NCBI GenBank assembly: GCA_963709325.1
Contig: CAVPVV010000003.1
Coordinates: forward strand, 2,294,001 to 2,358,000
Reading direction: 5' to 3'
DNA length: 64,000 nt
From: VFZN01 sp963709325
GTDB lineage: Bacteria > Acidobacteriota > Vicinamibacteria > Vicinamibacterales > UBA2999
Of the stretch, positions 42,448 to 50,757 are shown piece after piece; position 1 is the stretch's first letter; each line of letters starts with the position of its first letter. The position numbers were made by a program, and so were the translations under genes. Below the pieces are notes generated by a model, which was not told the DNA's origin, did not search any database, and saw nothing but the letters and a program-made list of their open reading frames with translations.

Positions 42448-43449
42448 ATGGCATCGAAAGCTCAGATCGTCCGGGGTGTGGTGCAGGCGTGGGGCCGAAT
42501 CCTCACCGGGCGCCGGCCCAATTTGTCGATCGAGATCACGCGGGAATGTCCGCTTCGCTGCCCCGGCTGTTACGCCTTCGGTGACAATCACCTCGGCGGC
42601 AGCGTCACGCTGCGGGGCCTGGCCGATTACAAGGGCGACGAGCTGGTGCGTCGCTTCATGCAACTGATCGACGAGCGGAAGCCGCTCCACGTGTCGATCG
42701 TCGGCGGCGAGCCGCTGGTGCGCTATCGCGAGCTCGGCACGATCCTTCCGGTGCTCGCGGCGCGGGACATCCATGTGCAACTCGTCACCAGCGCCGTCCG
42801 GCCCATACCAGTGGAATGGCGGGATTTGCACCGGCTGCAGGTCGTGGTGTCGATTGACGGCCTGCCCGCCGAGCACGACACGCGGCGCGCCCCAGCTACC
42901 TACGATCGCATTCTCAAGCACATCGCCGGTCATCGCGTCACCGTCCACTGCACCGTCACCCGGCAGCAGATTCGGCGCGCCGGATACCTGGAAGAGTTCC
43001 TGCGCTTCTGGCAGGCCAACCCGGATACCCGCATGATCTGGGTGAGCCTCTACACGCCGCAGCGCGGAGAGGTGTCGGAGGAGCGTCTCACGGCCGCGGA
43101 TCGACAGGGGGTCATCGACGAGCTGCGCCGGCTTCGCCCGATCGCGCCGAAGCTGGAGATGTTCGACGGCGCGCTCGAGGCCTATGCCAAGCCGCCGGCT
43201 TCTCCCGCCGAGTGCGCGTTTGCGCGGACGACCGATTGCGTGTCGGCGGATCTCGAGCGGCGGATCACGCCGTGCCAGTTCGGCGGCGACCCGGATTGCG
43301 CGAGCTGCGGCTGTATCGCCTCCGCCAGCTTCGAGGCGATCTCGCGTCACCGGCTACCCGGCGGGCTGCGCGTTCGGCACATCCTCGACGCGTCGGAGAT
43401 GGCCGGCCGTGCGGTGGCCCGAGTGCGAGGAAACGGCGCAGCGCGTTGA
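42448..43449 (+). CDS. Radical SAM protein
   Basis: 333 residues. The [4Fe-4S] motif CPLRCPGC (Cys34, 38, 41) follows NLSIEITRE. SAM-contact elements: HVSIVGGEPLVRYREL and VQLVTSAVRPIP, LQVVVSIDGLPAEHD. The C-terminal region has CAFARTTDCVSADLERRITPC and CASCGC, a SPASM-like Cys cluster for auxiliary iron-sulphur clusters. It could be a peptide- or lipid-modifying enzyme; hopanoid HpnH-like enzymes are one relative. No precursor peptide gene is visible beside it. It starts 144 bases after the unknown 741-residue protein gene. Confidence 0.9.
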   Translation: MASKAQIVRGVVQAWGRILTGRRPNLSIEITRECPLRCPGCYAFGDNHLGGSVTLRGLADYKGDELVRRFMQLIDERKPLHVSIVGGEPLVRYRELGTILPVLAARDIHVQLVTSAVRPIPVEWRDLHRLQVVVSIDGLPAEHDTRRAPATYDRILKHIAGHRVTVHCTVTRQQIRRAGYLEEFLRFWQANPDTRMIWVSLYTPQRGEVSEERLTAADRQGVIDELRRLRPIAPKLEMFDGALEAYAKPPASPAECAFARTTDCVSADLERRITPCQFGGDPDCASCGCIASASFEAISRHRLPGGLRVRHILDASEMAGRAVARVRGNGAAR

Positions 43450-43491
43450 ATCGCTGGAATCAGACGCGCTGAACCGCGTACGATCGAGCGG

Positions 43492-44682
43492 ATGCCGGTG
43501 ACGAGGCCGATCGCATGTCTGGGACTTGGGTGGATCGTGTACCAGCTGTGGCTGGCCCCTGCACTAACGCTCGCGCAGTCGCGCTCACCCATCGTCTCGA
43601 CCGTCGATGCGCAAGTCGGTGCAGCTCCCACGCTCGTCCGAATCTCCGGCCGTCAGCACCTGGTTTACGAGCTGCACGTCACGAACCTCACACGGCTTGA
43701 CGTCACGCTGACCCGCGTCGCGATGCGTGACATCTCGCGTCAGACCGTCATCGCTGATTTCCGCGACGCGGCGCTGGCGAGCCGCATCGGCCGCCCTGGC
43801 GCGCCACCAGACCTGCCCGACAAGCGGATCATCGGCGCCGGTCTTCGCGCCGTCGTCTACTTCTGGCTGCCGCTCGACCCCGGCGCACCGGTGCCTGCGC
43901 GCGTGCGTCACCTCATCGACGTGGAGATCACGCGAGACGGGCAGCGCATGTCGGTTTCCTGGTCAGGAGCGGAAGCCGGAGTCCGGCAGGACGGGTCGCT
44001 GGTCCTGAACCCGCCGCTGCGCGGCGGACCATGGGTGGCGGTCTACGACCCGATGCTCGTCGGCGGCCATCGCACTGCGATCTATGCGGTCGACGGACGG
44101 GCCCGTATTCCGGCGCGGTTCGCGATCGACTTCGTCCGCCTCGAGAACGACGGTAGCCACGCGCGCGGCGATCGCACGGCAATCGCGAATTGGCATGGCT
44201 ACGGCGCCGAGGTCCTGGCGGTCGCCGATGCGACGGTGGCCGAGGCTCACGACGACATTCCGGAGGCACCATCGATTACCGCCGCTCAAGCGGCAGTCCC
44301 GCTCGAAAACGTCAGCGGGAACTACGTCGCCCTCGATCTCGGAGGCGGACGCTACGCGTTCTACGAGCACCTGAAGCACGGCAGCGTCCGCGTCAAGGGC
44401 GGCGACCGCGTCAAAGCCGGAGATGTGCTCGGCCTGCTCGGCAACTCCGGCAGTAGTTCCTCGGGCCCGCACCTGCACTTTCACGTCGCGGATGCCGGCA
44501 ATGAGCTGGCAGCGGAAGGCATTCCGTACGTGTTCTCCGGCTTCGAGACCGTTGGCATGTTCGACAACGTGGGTGGGTTCACGACCGGCGAGCGCTGGAA
44601 GCCCGCGGCCGCCGATGCGGCCGGACCTCGCCAGCGTGAGTTGCCCGCGCCGATCTCGGTTGTGGTGTTCCCCGCGCGGTAG
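43492..44682 (+). CDS. Secreted M23 family metalloendopeptidase
   Basis: 396 residues with an N-terminal hydrophobic signal (IACLGLGWIVYQLWLAPALTLA). An Ig-like N-terminal half is followed by the lysostaphin-type domain: IANWHGYGAEVLAVADATVAEAHDD, NYVALDLGGGRYAFYEHLKHGSV, KAGDVLGLLGNSGSSSSGPHLHFHV. The HxH in the last motif and upstream ligands bind zinc. It likely trims peptidoglycan cross-bridges or binds peptidoglycan. Confidence 0.92.
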   Translation: MPVTRPIACLGLGWIVYQLWLAPALTLAQSRSPIVSTVDAQVGAAPTLVRISGRQHLVYELHVTNLTRLDVTLTRVAMRDISRQTVIADFRDAALASRIGRPGAPPDLPDKRIIGAGLRAVVYFWLPLDPGAPVPARVRHLIDVEITRDGQRMSVSWSGAEAGVRQDGSLVLNPPLRGGPWVAVYDPMLVGGHRTAIYAVDGRARIPARFAIDFVRLENDGSHARGDRTAIANWHGYGAEVLAVADATVAEAHDDIPEAPSITAAQAAVPLENVSGNYVALDLGGGRYAFYEHLKHGSVRVKGGDRVKAGDVLGLLGNSGSSSSGPHLHFHVADAGNELAAEGIPYVFSGFETVGMFDNVGGFTTGERWKPAAADAAGPRQRELPAPISVVVFPAR

Positions 44683-44733
44683 CTGGGGTGGCGACCGCCG
44701 ACTGGCGGGCGGCGCGGTGTATCCTCGCGCGTC

Positions 44734-45222
44734 ATGCCCGACCTGCTGGAAGCTCTGCTGGACTCCTGGGACCGCAACAACACCATCACCGTCAATCTGC
44801 TACGTGCCATACCGGAGGGCACGATGGATTTGCGGGTGATGCCCGGCAGCCCTTCGATCGGGGAAATGTACGTCCACATGCACTACTGCCGGCTCGTTTT
44901 CGTCGCCGAGGACGCGCCGGAGTGCGCGCGGCCGATGCCGCGAAGCGAGTGGGCCGCCGAGCGCAATCGCGATCGACTGGCGGCGATGTTCCATGACAGC
45001 GCCCGCGCCGTGCGCGACGCGGTGAAAGGCCGGCTCGAGTCAGGGCGCGAAATGGACGTGCACTACGACCACCCGATTCTCATGTTCCAGCACCTGATCT
45101 GGCACGAGGGCTATCACCACGCGCAGATCAAGCTCGCGCTCAAGATCGCCGGCCGGCCATTCGACGACGAGGAGATCGGGCCCGTTACCTGGGACGTGTG
45201 GATGGAGAAGGGCCGCGGTTGA
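44734..45222 (+). CDS. DinB family protein
   Basis: 162 residues. Four-helix bundle of the DinB/YfiT type: LLDSWDRNNTITVNLLRAIPEG, MPGSPSIGEMYVHMHYCRLVF (first His of the metal site), MFQHLIWHEGYHHAQIKLAL (the HxxxH pair). Members bind a divalent metal and some are thiol transferases. It stands alone between an M23 gene and the sigma-54 activator gene, with which it converges. Confidence 0.9.
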   Translation: MPDLLEALLDSWDRNNTITVNLLRAIPEGTMDLRVMPGSPSIGEMYVHMHYCRLVFVAEDAPECARPMPRSEWAAERNRDRLAAMFHDSARAVRDAVKGRLESGREMDVHYDHPILMFQHLIWHEGYHHAQIKLALKIAGRPFDDEEIGPVTWDVWMEKGRG

Positions 45223-45237
45223 GACCGGCCGGGACCG

Positions 45238-47076
45238 TCACGGGCGATTGATGGCGAGATTTCTGATCAAGCGGTGCAGGTAGGTCGGTTGCAGGCCCAG
45301 ATCGCGGGCCGCCAGGGCGACATTCCCGCCCGCCTTGTCGAGCGCCTGGCGGATGATGTCGCGCTTCCCGTCTGCGACCAGCCCGTGGAAGCCCTGCTCG
45401 TTTTCGGGCTGGGCCGACTCGAGCAGGTTCTCGGGCAGATCCTCGAGGAGAATCACGTCCTGCGAGCCGAGAACGACCGCGCGCTCGATCGCGTTCGACA
45501 GCTCGCGCACGTTGCCCGGCCAGTCGTACGACATCAGCAGCTTGCGGGCCTCGGGTGAAATACCTTTGACCTGGCGCTTGCACCGCGTCGCATGCTGGCG
45601 GACGAAATACGACGCCAGCAGCGGAACATCGTCACGCCGTTCGCGCAAGGGCGGTACCGCGAGCGAGACCACGTTGAGCCGGTAATAAAGATCCTCGCGG
45701 AAGGCGCCGGACTTCAGGGCGGCCTCGAGATCACGATTGGTCGCTGCGATCACCCGCACGTCGATCCGCGTGCCGCGCCGGGCCCCGAGCCGCTCGACGA
45801 CCTGATCCTGCAGCACGCGAAGCAGCTTGGCCTGCAGAGCCGGCACCAGCTCGCCGACCTCGTCGAGAAACACGGTCCCGCGATGCGCGAGTTCGAGGCG
45901 GCCGCGCTGCTGGGCCACCGCGCCGGTGAAGGCGCCGCGTTCGTGGCCGAACAGCTCGCTTTCGAGCAACGCCTCAGGCAGCGCTGCGCAGTTGATCGGC
46001 ACGAACGGCCCGCGCGCGCGCCCGCTGTTCAAGTGAAGGGCGTTGGCGACGAGCTCCTTGCCGGTGCCGCTCTCGCCTCGCAGCAGCACCGTGGCATCGG
46101 TCGGTGCGACCCGGCCGATGAACCGGTAGACACGCTGCATCGCCGCGCTCTCGCCGACGAGGTTGTGCTGGACCGCAGCCTCGGTCCGCAGCCGCGCATT
46201 CTCCTCGCGCAGCGAGTCGAGATGGCGGACCCGCTCGAGGGCCAGGCCGCCGACCGTGCCGATCGCCGCGACGAGCTGCAGCGAGTCGTCGGTGAATCGC
46301 GCGTTCGGCTTCGACCCCGTGATATAGAGCGCACCATCAGCGGCCGGTTCGCCGCTGGTCAATGGCGAGCAGAGCGCCGACGCCTCTGGCGCGAGGATCG
46401 CGACATGCTCCCCCAAGGCGCGGGTGACAACGCCGCGATTGAATTCGACCGTGGTCCCGCCCGGCGTCTTCTCGGCGATGACCACGACCTCGTCGTCTTG
46501 CTCGCGCCTGGCGAGCACGGCCGCGGCCTCCGCGTCGGTGGCTTCGAGCGCGTGAGCGAGGATGAGATCGTACAGCGCCCGGGACGTCGTCACTGTGTGC
46601 AGCGCCGAACTGAGGCGCAGCAGGATGTGAAGATCGCGGCGGGCCGACACGAGCTCGCGCCCGTCCCGAGCCTGCGCGTCGAAGTAGCGGCTGGCGGCGC
46701 TCGCCATCGCAATCGACGAAGTCGCGCCGACGGGTGTATCAACGAGTTCCACCGTCGAGTCCTCGATCGACACCGCACGGAGTTCCGGCATCAGAACCAG
46801 CAGAGCCGAGTCGCCTATGCGGATCACATCCCCGTCGAAGAGCCTGCGCTCGGTCACCGGGCAGCCGTTCACGAATACCCCGTTGCGGCTCCCGAGATCT
46901 CGGACCAGCACCTGCTGCTCCGATACCTCGACCGCACAGTGCTGACGGGACAACGCCGGGTCAGGAATCGAGAAGCTGCTGTGTTCGTCGCGCCCGATCG
47001 ACAACGCGCCGGCGAGCGGTACCGAACGGCCGCGAGCCGGGCCGGCAACCGCGATCAGCAATCGTGACGCGCTCAC
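45238..47076 (-). CDS. Sigma-54 dependent activator with FHA and GAF domains
   Basis: 612 residues from a GTG that overlaps the kinase stop (GTGA at 47073-47076); the open frame upstream is a shadow of the kinase. Residues about 5-95 are an FHA domain (GALSIGRDEHSSFSIPDPALSRQH, LGSRNGVFVNG). A GAF-like domain follows (about 150-300), then the AAA+ sigma-54 domain: GESGTGKELVANALH, the GAFTGA loop in ERGAFTGAVAQQ, FLDEVGELVPALQAKLLRVL, YDWPGNVRELSN. A Fis-type HTH ends it (GGNVALAARDLGLQPTYLHRLI). The FHA domain probably reads the kinase's phosphorylation. Confidence 0.95.
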   Translation of the reverse strand: MSASRLLIAVAGPARGRSVPLAGALSIGRDEHSSFSIPDPALSRQHCAVEVSEQQVLVRDLGSRNGVFVNGCPVTERRLFDGDVIRIGDSALLVLMPELRAVSIEDSTVELVDTPVGATSSIAMASAASRYFDAQARDGRELVSARRDLHILLRLSSALHTVTTSRALYDLILAHALEATDAEAAAVLARREQDDEVVVIAEKTPGGTTVEFNRGVVTRALGEHVAILAPEASALCSPLTSGEPAADGALYITGSKPNARFTDDSLQLVAAIGTVGGLALERVRHLDSLREENARLRTEAAVQHNLVGESAAMQRVYRFIGRVAPTDATVLLRGESGTGKELVANALHLNSGRARGPFVPINCAALPEALLESELFGHERGAFTGAVAQQRGRLELAHRGTVFLDEVGELVPALQAKLLRVLQDQVVERLGARRGTRIDVRVIAATNRDLEAALKSGAFREDLYYRLNVVSLAVPPLRERRDDVPLLASYFVRQHATRCKRQVKGISPEARKLLMSYDWPGNVRELSNAIERAVVLGSQDVILLEDLPENLLESAQPENEQGFHGLVADGKRDIIRQALDKAGGNVALAARDLGLQPTYLHRLIRNLAINRP

Positions 47077-49712
47077 GGCGTGGTCGAACTCGGCCGGCTG
47101 GCGTCGGCCGTCGCCGAGAGCGGGTTCAGGACGAAGTGAAGTTGTGTCGGCAGAGGCTGTCGCTCCAACTTCACTGTGACGAACCGGTTCCCGTCGGCCG
47201 TGATGTCGAACGATGCGCTCATATCGGGAAGGCGGAACACGAGACGAGGACGCGTGGCCCTGAACTGTGGAGTGTCGGCGATGTCGGCCACCCACATGCC
47301 ATCGGCCTGGTCGCGATAGTACAGCCGGCGGCTGTTCGGGGCCCATGCCGTCGCCCGGGCACCACCACTGGAAATCTGCCAACGGCCACCCGCCGGGTCG
47401 ACCGAGCGGACGTACACCTCGTTTTGTCCGCTTTCGTCCGAAACGTAGGCGAGCCACCGGCCATCCGGTGAGAACCGCGCAAACATCTGGTTGAACGGTG
47501 AGGGAGCCAGCGCGCGCCGTCCGCGATCGGCCATCGTCAGTGCCCACAGGTTCCACTGGCCCTGCGGCTGGCTCACGCGATAGACGAGAGTGCCGCCGTC
47601 CGGCGACCACGATTCCGGGAACTGGGAGAGACCTTTCTCGACGAGCACTTCATCTTTCCCGCTGCCGTCTCTTGACAGCAGGACGACCTGCTGCGAGCCC
47701 GGCCCGCCTTCGCCGACGGTGAGCCGCCCATCGGGACGCCAGACCGGCTCGTGGAAACGGCCGAACGTTCGCCGGGTCGTCGTGCCGCGCTCCATGTCGT
47801 ACAGCCAGACATTGTTCTTCGCGGCGCCGACGAAGTAGGCCACCATTCCGCCGTCCGGAGAGATGCGCGGCCCAACCATCCATTGAGACGGGCCTTCAAT
47901 CAGGGTGCCGACGCCCTTGAGGTCAATCAGCATCAATCGATTCGCCGGCACGGCGCCGCCGGAAAAATAGACGAGGTCACCCGAGCCTGAGAAGGCGAAT
48001 TCCGGATTCCCATTCGTCAGCTCGGCAACGCCCGAGGCAAGTCGCTGTGGCGGCCCCGTGATCTCGAGCCGTTCGAGGCTGAACGGGCTGGCGAACAAGT
48101 CGCCGTTTCGCGCGTACGCGATGTGATCCGGCGGGACGAATCGCGCGCTGGCGGCCCCCTGGATCAGCTCTTTCCGCTCCCCGGTCTGCAGGTTCGTCAC
48201 GACGATCCGCGCCGTGTCTTCGGGACCGGTTGCGACCGAATAGAGAATGGCCCGGCCTCCGGGTAACAACTCGGGGAAGCGGTGATCGTTACCGGTGTCT
48301 TCGGGCGCCAACCGCGTAATCAACTCGGGCGTACCGCCCGAATCGGGAATCCGGAAGAGCCCGGTCTCGGGCATGTGCGAAAAGACGATGAAGCCGTCCG
48401 CGCCCCAGCTGCCGCCAAACGACGACTGAACCGGACAGAGGTTCGTCGGGGTTCCGCCGTTGACGGAAACCTTCTTCAAGAATCCGCCGGCGAAGAAGGC
48501 GAGCCATTGACCGTCCGCCGAGAAAAAGGGCTCGTCGGCGCCGGCAGTGCCCGCGATCGTCGTATCGACGCCGTCGGCCAATCGATAGCGACGAAGCTCG
48601 GTCTGGGTGCCGCGCGGCTTGTAGACGATGCTCGACCCATCGGGTGCGAACGCGATGCTGCCGCTGCCGATGGTTGCGGTCACGTTCTCGGGCAAGGCGA
48701 TGACCGACCGAATCGTGCGTCCGCTCGAGCGATCGAGGCGTGGTGACCCGAACCAGGCAAACGCCGCGAGCGCTGCGACGAGCAGCGCCGCGCTGGCCGC
48801 GGCGGCGTAGACCAGGAGTCTCGGCCGGCGAGCCGGCGGCGGCTCGACAACCGCAAGCGCCGTATCAAGGGCCCTTCGAACCTCATCCGCCGACTGCCAT
48901 CGCTCGTCGGGGTCCTTCGCGAGGCACGTCTGGACCACCCGCTCGACGGACGGCAGGACCCGAGTTTCGATGGAGCGGATCGGCTCGGGGTCTTCTTCGA
49001 GGACGGCGGCAATGGTGTCGTGCTGGGTGCGCCGATCGAACGGGCGTCGGCCGCTCAGCATCTCGTAGATCACCGCACCGAGCGCGAACACGTCGCTCCT
49101 CGCATCGGCGGGCTCGCCGCGGACCTGCTCGGGCGCCATGTACTGCCACGTCCCGAGCGCCGCGCCGATCTGCGTCAGCGGCAGTCCGCCGGCCGCCGCC
49201 ACCGTTGACGCCGCGGTCATGGGGCCGGGATGGTCCCCGATCTTGGCAAGACCGAAGTCGAGCAGCTTCAGCGTTCCGGAACGGGTGATCACGACGTTGC
49301 CGGGCTTCACGTCGCGGTGGGTGATGCCGCGGCGATGCGCGTGACCGAGCGCATCGGCCAGCGACCGCGCGTGATCGACGGCTTCCTTGATCGACAGCCG
49401 CCCCCGAGCCAGGCGAGCGGCGAGCGTCTCGCCCTCGACGAGCTCCATGACCAGGTAGTCGCACTCCCCGTGCTGGCCAATGTCGAAGAGCTGGGCGATG
49501 TGAGGGTGGTTGAGCGCGGCAACCGCTTCGGCTTCGACGTGGAAGCGGGCGCGGAGGTCTGGACGATCCTGCCAGCGATTCGCGATGATCTTGATCGCGA
49601 CGGGACGGCCGAGCCGGGTGTCGATGGCGCGGTACACCTCGCCCATGCCGCCGTGGTCAATCCAGGCGACGATTTCGTGCGGCCCGAGCTTCGTCCCAAC
49701 AGCGAGCGTCAC
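47073..49712 (-). CDS. Ser/Thr protein kinase with TolB-like beta-propeller
   Basis: 879 residues. Kinase domain 1-285: glycine loop DHGGMGEVYRA, Lys41 in VAIKII, catalytic Asp134 in HRDVKPGNV, LLDFGLAKI, TWQYMAPEQVRGE. One TM helix at about 303-325 (LLVYAAAASAALLVAALAAF). The outside part is a six-bladed PD40-type propeller (FAPDGSSIVYK, FSADGQWLAFF, ISPDGGMVAYF, WSPDGGTLVYR, FSPDGRWLAYVSD). This architecture is abundant in Acidobacteriota. The coupled FHA/sigma-54 gene suggests a complete signalling line from an outside signal to transcription. Confidence 0.95.
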   Translation of the reverse strand: MTLAVGTKLGPHEIVAWIDHGGMGEVYRAIDTRLGRPVAIKIIANRWQDRPDLRARFHVEAEAVAALNHPHIAQLFDIGQHGECDYLVMELVEGETLAARLARGRLSIKEAVDHARSLADALGHAHRRGITHRDVKPGNVVITRSGTLKLLDFGLAKIGDHPGPMTAASTVAAAGGLPLTQIGAALGTWQYMAPEQVRGEPADARSDVFALGAVIYEMLSGRRPFDRRTQHDTIAAVLEEDPEPIRSIETRVLPSVERVVQTCLAKDPDERWQSADEVRRALDTALAVVEPPPARRPRLLVYAAAASAALLVAALAAFAWFGSPRLDRSSGRTIRSVIALPENVTATIGSGSIAFAPDGSSIVYKPRGTQTELRRYRLADGVDTTIAGTAGADEPFFSADGQWLAFFAGGFLKKVSVNGGTPTNLCPVQSSFGGSWGADGFIVFSHMPETGLFRIPDSGGTPELITRLAPEDTGNDHRFPELLPGGRAILYSVATGPEDTARIVVTNLQTGERKELIQGAASARFVPPDHIAYARNGDLFASPFSLERLEITGPPQRLASGVAELTNGNPEFAFSGSGDLVYFSGGAVPANRLMLIDLKGVGTLIEGPSQWMVGPRISPDGGMVAYFVGAAKNNVWLYDMERGTTTRRTFGRFHEPVWRPDGRLTVGEGGPGSQQVVLLSRDGSGKDEVLVEKGLSQFPESWSPDGGTLVYRVSQPQGQWNLWALTMADRGRRALAPSPFNQMFARFSPDGRWLAYVSDESGQNEVYVRSVDPAGGRWQISSGGARATAWAPNSRRLYYRDQADGMWVADIADTPQFRATRPRLVFRLPDMSASFDITADGNRFVTVKLERQPLPTQLHFVLNPLSATADASRPSSTTP

Positions 49713-49762
49713 GAGTCGCCCCCCCGCAGTGTCCGCGGATTATAGCCCCGCCCATCACGCGA

Positions 49763-49802
49763 ATCCGATCGGATAAGCAACCGTATCCGATCGGATACGG
49801 TT
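49763..49802. promoter_or_regulatory. Double palindrome upstream of kinase operon
   Basis: ATCCGATCGGAT occurs at 49763-49774 and again at 49785-49796, the second as the core of a perfect 24-bp palindrome (49779-49802). The two centres are 22 bp apart, two turns of the helix. The pair lies 50 bp upstream of the kinase ATG (minus strand) and about 180 bp upstream of the next plus-strand gene. This arrangement fits two dimers of a regulator binding the same DNA face. The rest of the spacer 49803-49956 shows no gene. Confidence 0.6.
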
Positions 49803-49983
49803 CGCCCCTGACCGCGCCGCATCAGCAACCGGCAACCACTCACGTCCGAGCACCGCATCTCGAACCAGCGCAGGCACTTGCTTGTTCGCGCCGTGACTCT
49901 CGTGCCGGCCAGGCCCGCCTGGTGCTCGCGTTGCCCTGCATCTTCCCGTCGCCGGCTTGTCGCCGCGACGGGAGGGACGGGCC

Positions 49984-50508
49984 GTGGTCGTCACGCTGCT
50001 GGTCGCGATACTCGCTATCGGCGGTATCACCTCATCGTCTTCGGATGTGCCGAGATCCGCGGCGGCGGTACCGCTGGTGCGCCTCAAGCCCGCCGATCCC
50101 GAGATGCGGCGGCTGATCGGCGAGGGCTACGGGCGATCGACCTCGTTCCGCGAGTTGGTCGATGCGCTGCACCGTACCAACGCGATCGTGACGGTGCAGT
50201 TCGGAATGTGTGCCAACGGCCGTTTTCGATCCTGTGTCACGAACGTCTCGAGCGACGATCGCACGCGTAGCATTCGCATCAAGGTCAACACGCGTAACAC
50301 GGACAACCGGTTGATCGCGACCATTGCTCACGAGATCTGGCACGCACTCGAGATCCTGGCCGAGCCAGGCGCGACGGATGCTGGAGGCGTGCTGGCGCTG
50401 TATCGGCGCATCGGCATTGGCGCGTGCCGTGAAGGGCTGTCGGACCGGTGCGAGACCGAGGCGGCCCGAGCGCTCGAGTCACGAGTCGAGGCGGAGCTCG
50501 AGCGCTAG
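49984..50508 (+). CDS. Secreted protein with HExxH motif, unknown
   Basis: 174 residues from GTG 49984, behind GGAGGG; a TTG at 49957 would add nine residues. Hydrophobic leader VVTLLVAILAIGGITS. It contains STSFRELVDALHRTNAIVTVQFG, a CxxxxxxSC pair (MCANGRFRSCV), and TIAHEIWHALEIL, an HExxH that suggests a zinc site. Near the C terminus ETEAARALESRVEAEL. It looks like a small metalloprotease-like protein; activity is unproven because no third ligand is obvious. Confidence 0.65.
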   Translation: MVVTLLVAILAIGGITSSSSDVPRSAAAVPLVRLKPADPEMRRLIGEGYGRSTSFRELVDALHRTNAIVTVQFGMCANGRFRSCVTNVSSDDRTRSIRIKVNTRNTDNRLIATIAHEIWHALEILAEPGATDAGGVLALYRRIGIGACREGLSDRCETEAARALESRVEAELER

Positions 50509-50708
50509 GGCACAGTGACCGTCAGCGGCGCGGTCGGCGCGGACGACCCGCAGGAATTCGTCGCGGCGACCGTCAGCACGTACGTGCCGGGGCCGACGCT
50601 GCCGCCGATGCTGCGAGTGGCGACGGGGATTGCCGCCGCGAACGCACCGCTCGCCCGGACAATGTAGCCGGTGGGCGACACGACGACGATCTGGGGGCGC
50701 GCGCGCAC
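50505..50708 (-). pseudogene. Fibronectin type III domain remnant
   Basis: A 67-codon frame ending GTYVLTVAATNSCGSSAPTAPLTVTVP looks like the last strands of an Fn3 domain (compare PTGAFYVRIHATGLGGRSPAS in the protein at 62542). Nothing upstream on this strand continues it before the PrpD gene, so it is probably the 3' remnant of a secreted Fn3 protein. Its stop falls just past the neighbouring gene. Confidence 0.5.
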
Positions 50709-50757
50709 AGCGGCGGATTACGGCACGGTTCAGCTGGCGGCCGGTGCGCGCATGACA

